NCBI GenBank assembly: GCA_964442285.1
Contig: CAYTZH010000070.1
Location: forward strand, 1-16,024
DNA: 16,024 nucleotides
Source of the DNA: CAYTZH01 sp964442285
Lineage (GTDB): Bacteria > Myxococcota_A > UBA9160 > JAFDET01
Reading direction: 5' to 3'
The notes under the pieces are model-generated. The model worked only from the letters and a program-made list of their open reading frames with translations. It ran no database searches and had not been told where the DNA came from. Both the position numbers and the translations under genes were made by a program. Below, piece by piece: positions 7,017 to 15,600 of the stretch; the first letter of the stretch is position 1, and every line of letters begins with the position of its first letter.

Positions 7017-8110
7017 GGACCGGGCTCGAAGACCAGCGGTGGCCCCTCGGCCGGCTTCCGCTCCACCTCGCCGATCCGGTAGGCCCGCTCGCCCATGCCG
7101 TGGAGCCGGTCGAGGATCTCCTCCGCGTCGTCCCGTCGGACCACCAGGACCATGCCGAGGCCGCAGTTGAACACGCGCAGCATCTCGGCCTCCGGCAGCT
7201 CCCCGCGCCGCTGGATCCAGTCGAAGATGGCGGGCCGGGGCCAGGCGGTCGGATCGAGCCGGGCCCGGACCCCCTCCGGCAGGACCCGGGGCACGTTGCC
7301 CTCGAAGCCGCCGCCCGTGATGTGCACGGCGCCCTGCAGGGCGAAGTCCCGGTGCAGGTTCAGGATCGGCTTCACGTAGATCCGCGTCGGGGTCAGCAGG
7401 GCGCTGGCCAGGGTGGTGTTGAGGTCCGGGTCCTCGGCGAACAGGTCCAGGGCCTCGGCGGTGCGGGCCTGCTCGACAACGGCGCGGACCAGGGAGAAGC
7501 CGTTGCTGTGGACGCCGTTGGACGCCAGTCCCAGCAGCTGGTCGCCCTCGCGGATCGAGGTGCCGTCGATCAGGCGCTCGCGCTCCACCACGCCCACGCC
7601 GAAGCCCACCAGCTCGAGCTCGCCGCTGGCGTACATGCCCGGCATGCTGGCCGTCTCGCCGCCGAGGAGGGCGCAGCCCGCGCGGCGACAGCCCTCGGCG
7701 ACCCCACGCAGGGCGTCGGTGGCGAGGGCCGGATCCTGCTCGCCCATGGCCAGGTAGTCGAGGAAGACCAGGGGCTCGGCGCCCTGCACCACCAGGTCGT
7801 TCACCACCATGGCCACGCAGTCGATGCCCACCGTGTCGAAGCGACCGATCTGGGCAGCCAGCTTGAGCTTCGTGCCCACGCCGTCGGCGCCGGCCACCAG
7901 CAGGGGCTCCTTGTAGCGCTCGGGCGTCTTGAACAGGCCCGCGAAGCCCCCGATCGACGAGAGCACCTCCGGGCGGAAGGTCGACCGGGCGATCTCCTTG
8001 ATCTCCGAGACGAAGCCCTCGTCGGCGTTCAGATCGACGCCGGCCCGCGCGTAGGCGGGTGCGCCCTCGGGGGTCGGCTCGGAGCCAGGGGAGCGGGGAG
8101 GGCGGGCCAC
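7013..8110 (-). CDS. purM: Phosphoribosylformylglycinamidine cyclo-ligase (AIR synthetase)
   Basis: Cytoplasmic enzyme of de novo purine synthesis that closes the imidazole ring: FGAM + ATP gives AIR + ADP + Pi. All family hallmarks are present: YARAGVDL near the N-terminus, GADGVGTK (74-81), VVNDLVVQGAEPLVFLDY (ND at 104-105), GGETASMPGMY, GLASNGVHSNGFSL, HITGGGFEGNVPRVLP and FNCGLGM. With the GTG at 8110 the protein has 365 residues and 19 residues before the conserved YARAGVD, nearer to E. coli PurM than the alternative. A TTG at 8146 would add 12 residues but coincides exactly with a TTGACA promoter element. No Shine-Dalgarno is evident before either start. The stop overlaps the start of the oxidoreductase gene by 4 bases. 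The gene is divergent from the small glycosyltransferase gene at 8165. The usual partner purN is not adjacent. Confidence 0.96.
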   Translation of the reverse strand: MARPPRSPGSEPTPEGAPAYARAGVDLNADEGFVSEIKEIARSTFRPEVLSSIGGFAGLFKTPERYKEPLLVAGADGVGTKLKLAAQIGRFDTVGIDCVAMVVNDLVVQGAEPLVFLDYLAMGEQDPALATDALRGVAEGCRRAGCALLGGETASMPGMYASGELELVGFGVGVVERERLIDGTSIREGDQLLGLASNGVHSNGFSLVRAVVEQARTAEALDLFAEDPDLNTTLASALLTPTRIYVKPILNLHRDFALQGAVHITGGGFEGNVPRVLPEGVRARLDPTAWPRPAIFDWIQRRGELPEAEMLRVFNCGLGMVLVVRRDDAEEILDRLHGMGERAYRIGEVERKPAEGPPLVFEPGP

Positions 8111-8116
8111 GTCGGA

Positions 8117-8146
8117 TGGATACGGGAAGGGTGTCGGACCTGTCAA
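8117..8146 (-). promoter_or_regulatory. Candidate sigma70-type promoter for purM
   Basis: On the minus strand a perfect -35 box TTGACA (8146-8141) is followed after 18 bases by TATCCA (8122-8117), a 3-of-6 match to the -10 consensus. Transcription would begin near 8112-8110, at or within a couple of bases of the GTG start of purM. The surroundings are locally AT-richer than the neighbouring coding DNA. The -10 box is weak, so the call rests mainly on the perfect -35 and its position in the divergent gap. Confidence 0.42.
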
Positions 8147-8164
8147 TCAGCTAGTGTGCCCGGA

Positions 8165-8830
8165 GTGCGGATCGCGGTGGTGATCCCCGCGCTCGACGAG
8201 GCGGAGCGGATCGCCGGGGCCGTAGCGAGCGCCCGCGAGGGAGCCACCGAGGTGATCGTGGTCGACGGCGGCAGCCGAGACGCCACGGTCGCACGGGCGG
8301 AGGCTGCCGGCGCCCGCGTGGTCCGCGCCCCGGCGGGCCGGGCCCGCCAGCTCGAAGCCGGCCGGCGGGTCGCCGAAAGCGAGGTAGTCGTCTTCCTCCA
8401 CGCCGACACGCGGCTGCCGGCGGGCTGGCCCGAGACCGTCCGCCGGGCGCTCGCCGACCCGCGCTACGTGGGCGGCGCCTTCCGGATCCGCTTCGCCGAG
8501 GGCGGCTGGCGGCTCCGGCTGGTGGCGTGGGGGGCGAATCTGCGCTCCCGCTGGGCGGGGCTGCCCTACGGCGACCAGGCCCTGTTCGCCCGCCGCACCA
8601 TCCTGGAGGCCCTGGGCGGGCTGCCCCAGGCGCCCATTATGGAGGACCTGGATCTCGTGCGAGCCCTGAAGCGCCGCGGACGCCTCCGCCTGCTCCCGTC
8701 GAACGTCGAGACTTCGGCGCGTCGCTACGGGCCGCGGCCCCTGCGCCAGATGCTCCGCAACTGGCTGGCCCTGGGCGCCTGGCGCGCGGGCGTCGACCGC
8801 GACCGGGTCGCGGCCTGGTACCGGCGATGA
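8165..8830 (+). CDS. Small family 2 glycosyltransferase, TIGR04283 type (rSAM/selenodomain-associated transferase 2)
   Basis: A 221-residue GT-A glycosyltransferase. The nucleotide-sugar site is VRIAVVIPALDEAERI followed by VIVVDGGSRDATVA. Diagnostic segments of the TIGR04283 group follow: GRARQLEAG (58-66), VVFLHADTRLP (metal-binding HAD around 79-81), LPYGDQALFARR (133-144), PIMEDLDLVRALKRRGRL (157-174) and the Arg/Trp-rich C-terminus. No membrane segment is evident. Homology favours the GTG at 8165, but an in-frame GTG at 8156 is possible; neither has a good ribosome site. The stop overlaps the ATG of the first ABC subunit (ATGA), so it heads a tightly coupled three-gene unit with the exporter pair. 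Members of this group often sit beside a TIGR04282-type partner, which is not visible in this window. Donor and acceptor are unknown. Confidence 0.9.
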   Translation: MRIAVVIPALDEAERIAGAVASAREGATEVIVVDGGSRDATVARAEAAGARVVRAPAGRARQLEAGRRVAESEVVVFLHADTRLPAGWPETVRRALADPRYVGGAFRIRFAEGGWRLRLVAWGANLRSRWAGLPYGDQALFARRTILEALGGLPQAPIMEDLDLVRALKRRGRLRLLPSNVETSARRYGPRPLRQMLRNWLALGAWRAGVDRDRVAAWYRR

Positions 8831-10638
8831 GCGAGCCCAGCGCCGCCGCCCGCATCGCCGCCCTGCGCGAGGGACGCAGCAGCGCCCGCGCGGCCATCGC
8901 GCGGCTCTCGGTCTACGTGCGCCGCAACGCCACCTACTACGCGGTCTGGGCCGTCATCACCCTGGTCTACGTGGTGGGCTTCCTGGCCGTGCCCAAGCTC
9001 CTGGGTCGCACCATCGACGCCATCCGGGCCGGGGCCGAGCCCGATCTCGTGGTCCTCTGGGCGGTCGGCCTCGGCATCGTCGGCGTGGTCACGGGGGGGC
9101 TGCGCTTCTTCAGCCGGGTGCTCGTCTTCAACGCCGCCCGCGAGATCGAGTACGAGCTCCGCAACGACCTCTTCGCCCACCTGCAGCGGCTGCCCCAGTC
9201 CTTCTACTTCGGCTGGCGCACCGGCGACCTCATGAGCCGCTGCGTCAACGACCTCAACTCGGTGCGGCTGCTGCTCGGGCCGGCGCTGCTCTCGCTGCTG
9301 CAGACGCCCGTCCTCTTCCTCGGCACGTTCGCGGTGATGGTCACCATCGACTGGCAGCTCGCCCTGCTGGTGCTGCTGCCCTATCCCCTGTTCATCCTGT
9401 TCGCCCGCAGCTTCGGGCGCAGCATGCATCGCTGGAGCATCGCGGTGCAGGAGGGCCTCGCAGACCTCTCGAACCAGCTCCAGGAGACCATCTCGGGCAT
9501 CGCCGTGGTGAAGGCCTACGCCATGGAGGACGTGACCCGGAAGCGCTTCGCCGAGGCGAACGAGGCGCTGCTGGGTCGCCACCTGCGCCTCACCCGGGTC
9601 CAGGGCGCCATGCCGGCCATCACGGGGCTCTTGCCGAGCCTCGGGCTGCTGATGGCCCTCGGTATCGGCATTCCCAAGGTGGGCTCCGGCGCCATGAGCG
9701 CCGGCGACTTCTTCACCTTCGCCATGCTGATCGTCCAGCTCACCTTCCCGACCTTCATCCTGGGCTGGGTCTTCGCCCTGGTGCAGCGGGGCGGCGCCGC
9801 CATGCAGCGCATCGACGAGGTGCTGGCCACGGAGCCGAGCATCGCCGACCGCCAGGACCGGGAGGAGCTCGACACGCTCCGGGGCGAGATCGAGTTCCGC
9901 GGCCTGACCTTCCGCTACCCGGGCTCGGGGCGCGCGCCGGCGCTGCGGGACGTCGACCTGCGGGTGCCCGCCGGGACCACCCTGGGCATCGTCGGTCCCG
10001 TGGGCTCCGGCAAGACCACGCTCGCCTCGGTGGTCCCCCGCCTCTACGAGGTGGACGACGGCCAGGTCTTCATCGACGGCGTGGACGTGAACCGGCTGCC
10101 GCTCCAGACTCTGCGCTCGGGTATCGCCATGGTGCCCCAGGACGCCTTCCTGTTCTCGATGAGCCTGGCGGAGAACGTGGCGTTCGGCCTGCCGGACGCG
10201 GACCCGAGCCGCATCGCCGAGGCGGTGGAGCGGGCGCAGCTCACCAAGGACCTCGCGGAGCTGCCGAGTGGCCTGGCCACCATCGTGGGCGAGCGGGGCG
10301 TGATGCTCTCCGGCGGTCAGCGCCAGCGGGCGGCCCTGGCGCGGGCCCTGGCGCTCCGCCCGAGCATCCTGATCCTCGATGACACCCTCTCCAGCGTCGA
10401 CGCCGCCACCGAGGAGGCCATCCAGCGCTGCCTGGCCGAGGTCTTCGAGGGGCGGACGGTGATCGTCATCTCCCACCGCATCTCGAGCGTACGGGACTGC
10501 GACCAGATCATCGTCCTCGAGCACGGCGAGCTCACGGAGCAGGGCACCCACAAGGAGCTCCTGCTCCAGGGCGGCTTCTACGCGCGCCTGGCGCGCCAGC
10601 AGGCCCTGGAAGACGAGCTCGACGAGGCCGTGGCGTGA
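8827..10638 (+). CDS. Heterodimeric ABC exporter, subunit with degenerate Walker B (Asp for Glu)
   Basis: A 603-residue half-transporter: a six-helix type I exporter domain (about 40-340) and an ATPase domain (about 355-590). Motifs: Walker A GPVGSGKTT (390-398), Q-loop MVPQDAFLFS, intact signature LSGGQ (494-498), Walker B ILILDDTLSSVD and H-loop H550. The residue after the Walker B Asp is D519 where the catalytic Glu normally sits. This matches the non-catalytic-site subunit of heterodimeric exporters such as TM287, BmrC or LmrC (MdlA-like). It overlaps the glycosyltransferase stop upstream and the second subunit downstream by 4 bases each, so the three are probably one transcript. Substrate unknown: lipid, glycolipid, peptide or drug export are all possible. 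Start ATG at 8827. Confidence 0.94.
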   Translation: MSEPSAAARIAALREGRSSARAAIARLSVYVRRNATYYAVWAVITLVYVVGFLAVPKLLGRTIDAIRAGAEPDLVVLWAVGLGIVGVVTGGLRFFSRVLVFNAAREIEYELRNDLFAHLQRLPQSFYFGWRTGDLMSRCVNDLNSVRLLLGPALLSLLQTPVLFLGTFAVMVTIDWQLALLVLLPYPLFILFARSFGRSMHRWSIAVQEGLADLSNQLQETISGIAVVKAYAMEDVTRKRFAEANEALLGRHLRLTRVQGAMPAITGLLPSLGLLMALGIGIPKVGSGAMSAGDFFTFAMLIVQLTFPTFILGWVFALVQRGGAAMQRIDEVLATEPSIADRQDREELDTLRGEIEFRGLTFRYPGSGRAPALRDVDLRVPAGTTLGIVGPVGSGKTTLASVVPRLYEVDDGQVFIDGVDVNRLPLQTLRSGIAMVPQDAFLFSMSLAENVAFGLPDADPSRIAEAVERAQLTKDLAELPSGLATIVGERGVMLSGGQRQRAALARALALRPSILILDDTLSSVDAATEEAIQRCLAEVFEGRTVIVISHRISSVRDCDQIIVLEHGELTEQGTHKELLLQGGFYARLARQQALEDELDEAVA

Positions 10639-12485
10639 GCGCTCCGACGGACGTCTTCCACGAGGAGGAGGCCCTCGGCAAGGCCTATGACAGCCGCCTG
10701 ATCCGGCGCCTGCTGCCCTACATCTGGCCCTACCGCTGGCTGGTGGCCCTGAGCCTGCTGATCGCGCCGTTCCTGTTCGCGGCCCAGCTGGCGCCGGCCC
10801 TGGTGATCAAGGTCGCCCTGGATCGCGTGTTCCACGGCGAGGTCGACGCGGACGCGGGTCCGGCCTGGCTGGTGGCCTGGCTCGAGCCGCCCGCGGGCAT
10901 CTCGCCCCTGGCCTGGCTGGTGGGCCTCTACCTGGTCGTCATCCTGCTCGCCGCCGTGCTGCGCTTCGCCAACATGTACATCATGGCCTGGACGGGCCAG
11001 CTGGCCATGCGCGACCTGCGCCGTCAGGTCTTCGACCACATCCAGCGGCTCCACCTGGGCTTCTTCGACCGCTACCCGGTGGGTCGCCTCGTGACCCGGG
11101 CCACCAACGACGCCGAGAACCTCGCCGAGATGTTCTCCTCGGGCATCGTCCAGGCCATCGTCGACGTGCTCTTCATGGGCGTCATCGCGGCGGCCCTGTT
11201 CGCCATCAACCCCCGCCTGGCGCTGATCACCTTCCTCGCCGTCCCGGTGCTGGCGGCCGTCGCCGTGGTGTTCCGGCTGCGGGTGCGCGAGGCCTTTCGC
11301 CTGACCCGGATCTGGATCGCGCGCATCAACGCGCAGATCCAGGAGACCATCACCGGCATGAAGGTGGTGCAGCTGTTCACCCGCGAGGATCGCAACCTGC
11401 GCGGGTTCGAGGCGATGAACGCCCAGAACCGCAACGCGGCCCAGACCTCGAACCGCTGGGAGGCCGGCCTCTTCTCCGCGGTCGAGGTCACCCAGAACCT
11501 GACCTGGGCCGTGATCCTCGGCTACGGCTTCCGGATCGCCACCACCGGCACGTTCTTCCTGTTCATCGAGTGGATGCGCCTGTTCTTCATGCCCCTGCGC
11601 GACCTCTCGGCGAAGTACTCGGTGATGCAGTCGTCGATGGCCAGCGCGGAGCGGATCTTCCAACTCCTCGACACGGAGCCGACGGTCCGGGACCACGCCG
11701 CCACCGCGCCGCCCCGGGCGGAGGGGCGGCGCGGCGAGGTCGCCTTCGACGGCGTCCACTTCGCCTACAACCCGGGCGAGCCGATCCTCCAGGACCTCTC
11801 GTTCCGGGTCGCGCCGGGCGAGAAGGTGGCCCTGGTGGGCCACACTGGCGCGGGCAAGACCTCCATCATCAAGCTGCTGACCCGGCTCTACCAGCCCCAG
11901 CAGGGCAGCATCCGCATCGACGGCATCGACCTCCGCGACCTGCCCCAGTCGGAGGTGCGCCGGCGGGTGGCCATGGTGCTGCAGGACGTGTTCCTGTTCA
12001 GCGGCAGCGTGGCGGAGAACATCGGCCTGGGGCGTTCGGACCTGAGCCAGGCCGACCTCGAGCTGGCCGCCCGCAGCGTCGAGGCCCACGGTTTCGTCGA
12101 GGGGCTCCCCGCGGGCTACCAGACCGAGCTGCGCGAGCGCGGGGCCGATCTCTCCGCCGGCCAGCGCCAGCTGCTCTCCTTCGCCCGCGCCGTGGCCCAC
12201 GGGGCCGACATCCTGGTGCTCGACGAGGCCACCAGCTCCATCGACACCGAGACCGAGGCGGCCATCCAGCGCGGGATCCACGCCCTGATGGAGGGCAAGA
12301 CGGCCATCGTGATCGCCCACCGGCTCTCCACGATCCAGGACGTCGACCGCATCTACGTGCTCCACAAGGGCCGGCTGGTGGAGCAGGGGACCCACGAGGA
12401 GCTGCTGGCGCTCCGGGGCGTCTACCACCGCCTCTACCAGCTCCAGTACCGCGCCCAGGAAGATCCGGACCAGGCCACCGCCTAG
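10635..12485 (+). CDS. Heterodimeric ABC exporter, catalytic subunit with altered signature (LSAGQ)
   Basis: A 616-residue half-transporter and partner of the preceding subunit. An N-terminal cytoplasmic stretch with YIWPYRW leads into six membrane helices. The ATPase domain has Walker A GHTGAGKTS (402-410), Q-loop MVLQDVFLFSG, signature LSAGQRQLLSFARA (from 506) with Ala508 replacing the third-position Gly, Walker B ILVLDEATSSID with catalytic E531, and H-loop H562. A changed signature here together with Asp519 in the partner puts both defects in the same ATP site, as in TM287/TM288 and MdlAB-type pairs. The GTG start overlaps the previous stop (GTGA), and GAGG seven bases upstream is a plausible ribosome site. 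This is the last gene of the unit; the 183-base region that follows contains a hairpin candidate. Confidence 0.95.
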   Translation: MSAPTDVFHEEEALGKAYDSRLIRRLLPYIWPYRWLVALSLLIAPFLFAAQLAPALVIKVALDRVFHGEVDADAGPAWLVAWLEPPAGISPLAWLVGLYLVVILLAAVLRFANMYIMAWTGQLAMRDLRRQVFDHIQRLHLGFFDRYPVGRLVTRATNDAENLAEMFSSGIVQAIVDVLFMGVIAAALFAINPRLALITFLAVPVLAAVAVVFRLRVREAFRLTRIWIARINAQIQETITGMKVVQLFTREDRNLRGFEAMNAQNRNAAQTSNRWEAGLFSAVEVTQNLTWAVILGYGFRIATTGTFFLFIEWMRLFFMPLRDLSAKYSVMQSSMASAERIFQLLDTEPTVRDHAATAPPRAEGRRGEVAFDGVHFAYNPGEPILQDLSFRVAPGEKVALVGHTGAGKTSIIKLLTRLYQPQQGSIRIDGIDLRDLPQSEVRRRVAMVLQDVFLFSGSVAENIGLGRSDLSQADLELAARSVEAHGFVEGLPAGYQTELRERGADLSAGQRQLLSFARAVAHGADILVLDEATSSIDTETEAAIQRGIHALMEGKTAIVIAHRLSTIQDVDRIYVLHKGRLVEQGTHEELLALRGVYHRLYQLQYRAQEDPDQATA

Positions 12486-12533
12486 GCGCCAAACGCCGTC
12501 TCCCGGGGCGATGGGCGGGACGGGTCTTGCCTC

Positions 12534-12566
12534 GGACCCCCGACGGGTGGTACCACAGTGGGGTCC
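12534..12566. terminator. Nested inverted repeat after the ABC pair, possible terminator or regulatory hairpin
   Basis: An outer stem GGACCCC (12534-12540)/GGGGTCC (12560-12566) encloses a perfect 10-base palindrome GTGGTACCAC (12547-12556). It lies about 50 bases after the exporter stop and about 100 before smc. A C-rich tract rather than a T-tract follows, so intrinsic termination is doubtful. A poor promoter-like pair, TTGCCT (12527-12532) and TACCAC (12551-12556) with an 18-base spacer, overlaps the repeat and could serve smc, in which case the palindrome would act as an operator-like site. The choice between these readings cannot be made from sequence. Confidence 0.35.
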
Positions 12567-12600
12567 TCCCCCCCGACATCGGCGGGCTCCTTCCCCCCCG
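12564..12600. repeat. Paired C7 tracts upstream of smc
   Basis: Two near-copies, TCCTCCCCCCCG (12564-12575) and TCCTTCCCCCCCG (12588-12600), lie 12 bases apart in the non-coding region at 12486-12668. Each contains a run of seven C. The opposite strand therefore has two G7 runs plus nearby GGGG, enough G-runs for a G-quadruplex in principle. No function is evident. Confidence 0.5.
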
Positions 12601-12656
12601 CCCCGAGCGTACGCGTCCGCCGCGCCGCATCCGTGTGTCGTGCGCGGTCGCCCACA

Positions 12657-12662
12657 GAGAGG
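12657..12662 (+). promoter_or_regulatory. Ribosome binding site deciding the TTG start of smc
   Basis: GAGAGG (12657-12662) lies six bases before the TTG at 12669. The SMC reading frame has no in-frame ATG or GTG near the conserved start RIKTLQITGFKSF, so this site supports TTG initiation. Confidence 0.65.
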
Positions 12663-12668
12663 GCGTGC

Positions 12669-15600
12669 TTGCGGATCAAGACCCTGCAGATCACCGGCTT
12701 CAAGTCCTTCGTGGACAAGACGGTCTTCCGCTTCCAGCCGGGCATCACCGGCATCGTCGGCCCCAACGGCTGTGGCAAGTCCAACGTGGTGGACGCCATG
12801 CGCTGGTGCATGGGCGAGCAGTCCCCCCGCAGGCTCCGCGGCAAGGGGATGGACGACGTGATCTTCGCCGGCGCCGAGGGCCGGCCTCCCGTGTCGATGG
12901 CCGAGGTGGTGCTCACCTTCGACAACAGCAGCGGCGTCGCCCCGCCCGCCTTCGCCTCCTTCAGCGAGATCCAGGTGGCGCGCCGGCTCTACCGCTCCGG
13001 GGAGTCCGAGTACCTGCTCAACAAGACGCCCTGCCGCATGCGCGACATCGTCGACTTCTTCCGCGACACGGGGATCGGCACCAAGGGCTACACGATCGTC
13101 GAGCAGGGCCAGATCGCCTCGATCGTCTCGGCGAAGCCGGACGACCGCCGCGCCCTCATCGAGGAGGCGGCCGGGATCAGCAAGTACAAGGCCCGCCGCC
13201 GCGAGGCCGAGCGCAAGCTCGAGGCCACCGGCCAGAACCTGGTGCGGGTCAACGACGTCCTCTCCGAGATCCGCCGCCAGCTCAACACCATCGAGCGCCA
13301 GGCGCGCAAAGCGGCCCGCTACAAGCGGCTGCGGGAGAGCCAGCGGGTCCTGGAGCTGTGCCTCGCCCGGGACGACCGCGCCCGGCTGCTGGAGGAGGTC
13401 GAGCGGCTCCGGCGCCAGCGACTGTCGGAGCAGGACCGCGCCACCGCCTTCGAGACCGAGCTGGCGGAGCGCGAGGCCGCCCTCGAGGAGCACCGCCTCG
13501 GCCTCGCGGAGCGCGAGCGGCTGCTCCATCAGGGCGACGAGGCCCTGTTCGCCCTGCGCGGCGAGATCAAGGAGCTGGAGAGCCGCATCGCCTACGAGAA
13601 CCGCGAGCGCGAGGCCCTCGCGGAGTCCGTCGCCGCCAAGGCCGAGGAGCGCGCGCGCCTCGGCGAGCGGCTCCGCAGCGACGAGGGCCAGGCGAGCGCC
13701 CTCGAGACGGAGCTCGACGCCCTGGAGCGGCGCCTGGCCGACGGAGCCCGGGCGATCGCCGAGGCCGAGGCCGAGGCCGGGCGCGCCGGCGAGTCGCTGC
13801 GGGGCCTCGAGGCCGAGCGCGACGGGGCCCAGACCCACCTCGTGGCGCTCCTGACCGCCATCGCCCGCGCCGAGGACCGCCTCGCCGCCCTCGACGATCG
13901 GCGGGCCGAGATCGACCAGCGCCTGCGCGCCGCCGACGAGCGGATCGAGGTGGGGCAGACGGAGGCGGCCAACGCGGCCGGCGAGCAGGAGCACCTCGAG
14001 CAGGGCCTGCGCAACCTGCTGGCCGAGCGCGATCGGCTGATGAACGAGCTGCGGCTCGCCCTGCAGCGCCAGGAGCGGGCGAGCTCGGTGGCCCGGGAGG
14101 CCGGCGTGTCGCTGCGCGAGGCGCGCGAGGCGCGCGAGGTCTGTCGGGCGCGGCTCGCGTCCCTGGCCGAGCTGATCGAGCGGCGGGAGGATCTCTCGGC
14201 GGCCACCCGGCACCTGCTGGAGCGCGACGAGCTCGCCGAGGCCCACGGCATCCGCAGCCTGGTGCGGGACGTGCTGGAGGTGGACCGCGTCCTGGAGCGG
14301 GCCGTGGGGGCGGCGCTGTCGGAGCGGGCCGGGGCCATGGTGGTGCGGGGGCCCGAGGGGGCCCTGGGCGCGATCCGGGCGCTGCGGGACGCCCAGGCGG
14401 GGCGCGGCGTCTTCGTCCCGGAGTCCGCCGAGGTCGAGCTGCCCGCCGGCATCGTGCCCCTGGGCGAGCCGTTGCTCGCGCGGGTGCGGGCGCGACCGGG
14501 CTTCGAGGCGGTGGCCCGCACCCTGCTGGCCGGCGTCCAGCTGGTCGATGATCTCCACGAGGTGGTGTCCCGCTACGGAAGCCACCCCCCGGCCACCTTC
14601 GTCACGCCGGACGGGGACGCCATGACCCCGGACGGTGTCGTCCGGGGGGGCTCGGCGACGTCGGGGGCGGACCTGTTCGCCCGGGTGAACGAGGTTCGGG
14701 ACCTCGAGGCGGAGCTCGCGCGGCACGAGGCCGCGGTGGAGCGCTGCGAGAGCACGGCCTACGAGCTCGAGACGGCGGCGGCCACGGTCTCCGACGAGGT
14801 GGAGAACCTCCGCAGCCGGCACCATACGGCGGCGCTGGCCGTGGCCAACCACGAGAAGGACCTGGAGCGCACCCGGGAGCGCGTGAAGGCCCTGGGCGAG
14901 GCCCGCGAGGGCCGGGTCGCCGAGCGCTCGGCGCTGCTGGCCGAGAGCGACCAGAGCGGCGCGGAGCGCGAGCGGCTCGAGCAGAGCCTGGCGACCTCCC
15001 GGCGCGAGCGGGGCGAGCGCCAGACGGCGCTGGACGCGCTGCTGCTGCGGATCGGCGCCGCGGCGCGCGAGCTGGCGCGCCTCGAGTCCGGCGTCACCGA
15101 GTACCGGGTGGCGCACGCCGGGCGCACCGAGAAGCGCGACCGCCTGGCCGAGGTCCGCGATCGCGCCCGCGCCGCGGCCGCGGAGGCCACGGCGTGGATC
15201 GCGCGGCGCGAAGAGGAGATCCGGGCGGCCGAGGCCCGCCGCGGCGAGCTGGCGGAGAGCGTGGCGGAGGCCGAGCGCCTGCTGGCCCGGCGGCTCGAGG
15301 ACGAGGAGGCGGCCCGCGCCAGCACGGCCGAGAAGCGGCAGGCGTTCGAGCGCCAGGCCGAGGCGGTGCGCGGGGTGGAGGAGGAGGCGCGCCGGCTGCG
15401 GGGGGAGGCGTCCGCCGCCCGGGAGGCGCTCGGGCAGGCGGAGCTGCGGGTGCGCGAGGACGAGCTGCGGCTCGGCCATCTCGACGAGTCGATCCGGGAG
15501 CGGTGGGGCGTCGATCTCGCCACCTGGGAGCCGCCGGCGGCCGACGCCGCGCCCGCTCCGGCGCCGGCGGCGAGCGAGGGCGAGGAGGGCGAGGCCGCGG

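Noticed and set aside
6233..8164. Upstream extension of the small glycosyltransferase frame through purM and the oxidoreductase gene
   Set aside because: The extension is antisense to well-conserved purM and to the oxidoreductase gene. Family homology begins at 8165.
12527..12556. TTGCCT/TACCAC as a firm smc promoter
   Set aside because: Only 4 of 6 and 3 of 6 consensus matches in a GC-rich gap that also contains inverted repeats. Too weak to list as a separate feature.
14112..14138. The tandem 9-base repeat as a possible mobile or CRISPR-like element
   Set aside because: The units are contiguous, without spacers, and in-frame within a coiled coil, so they are best explained as coding low complexity.
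11570..14551. Open frame of nearly 1000 codons on the plus strand spanning the exporter end, the gap and smc
   Set aside because: It is a +1 shadow of the exporter and smc frames; its translation is Arg/Pro/Gly-rich without motifs, whereas the smc frame shows Walker A, hinge and C-terminal head.
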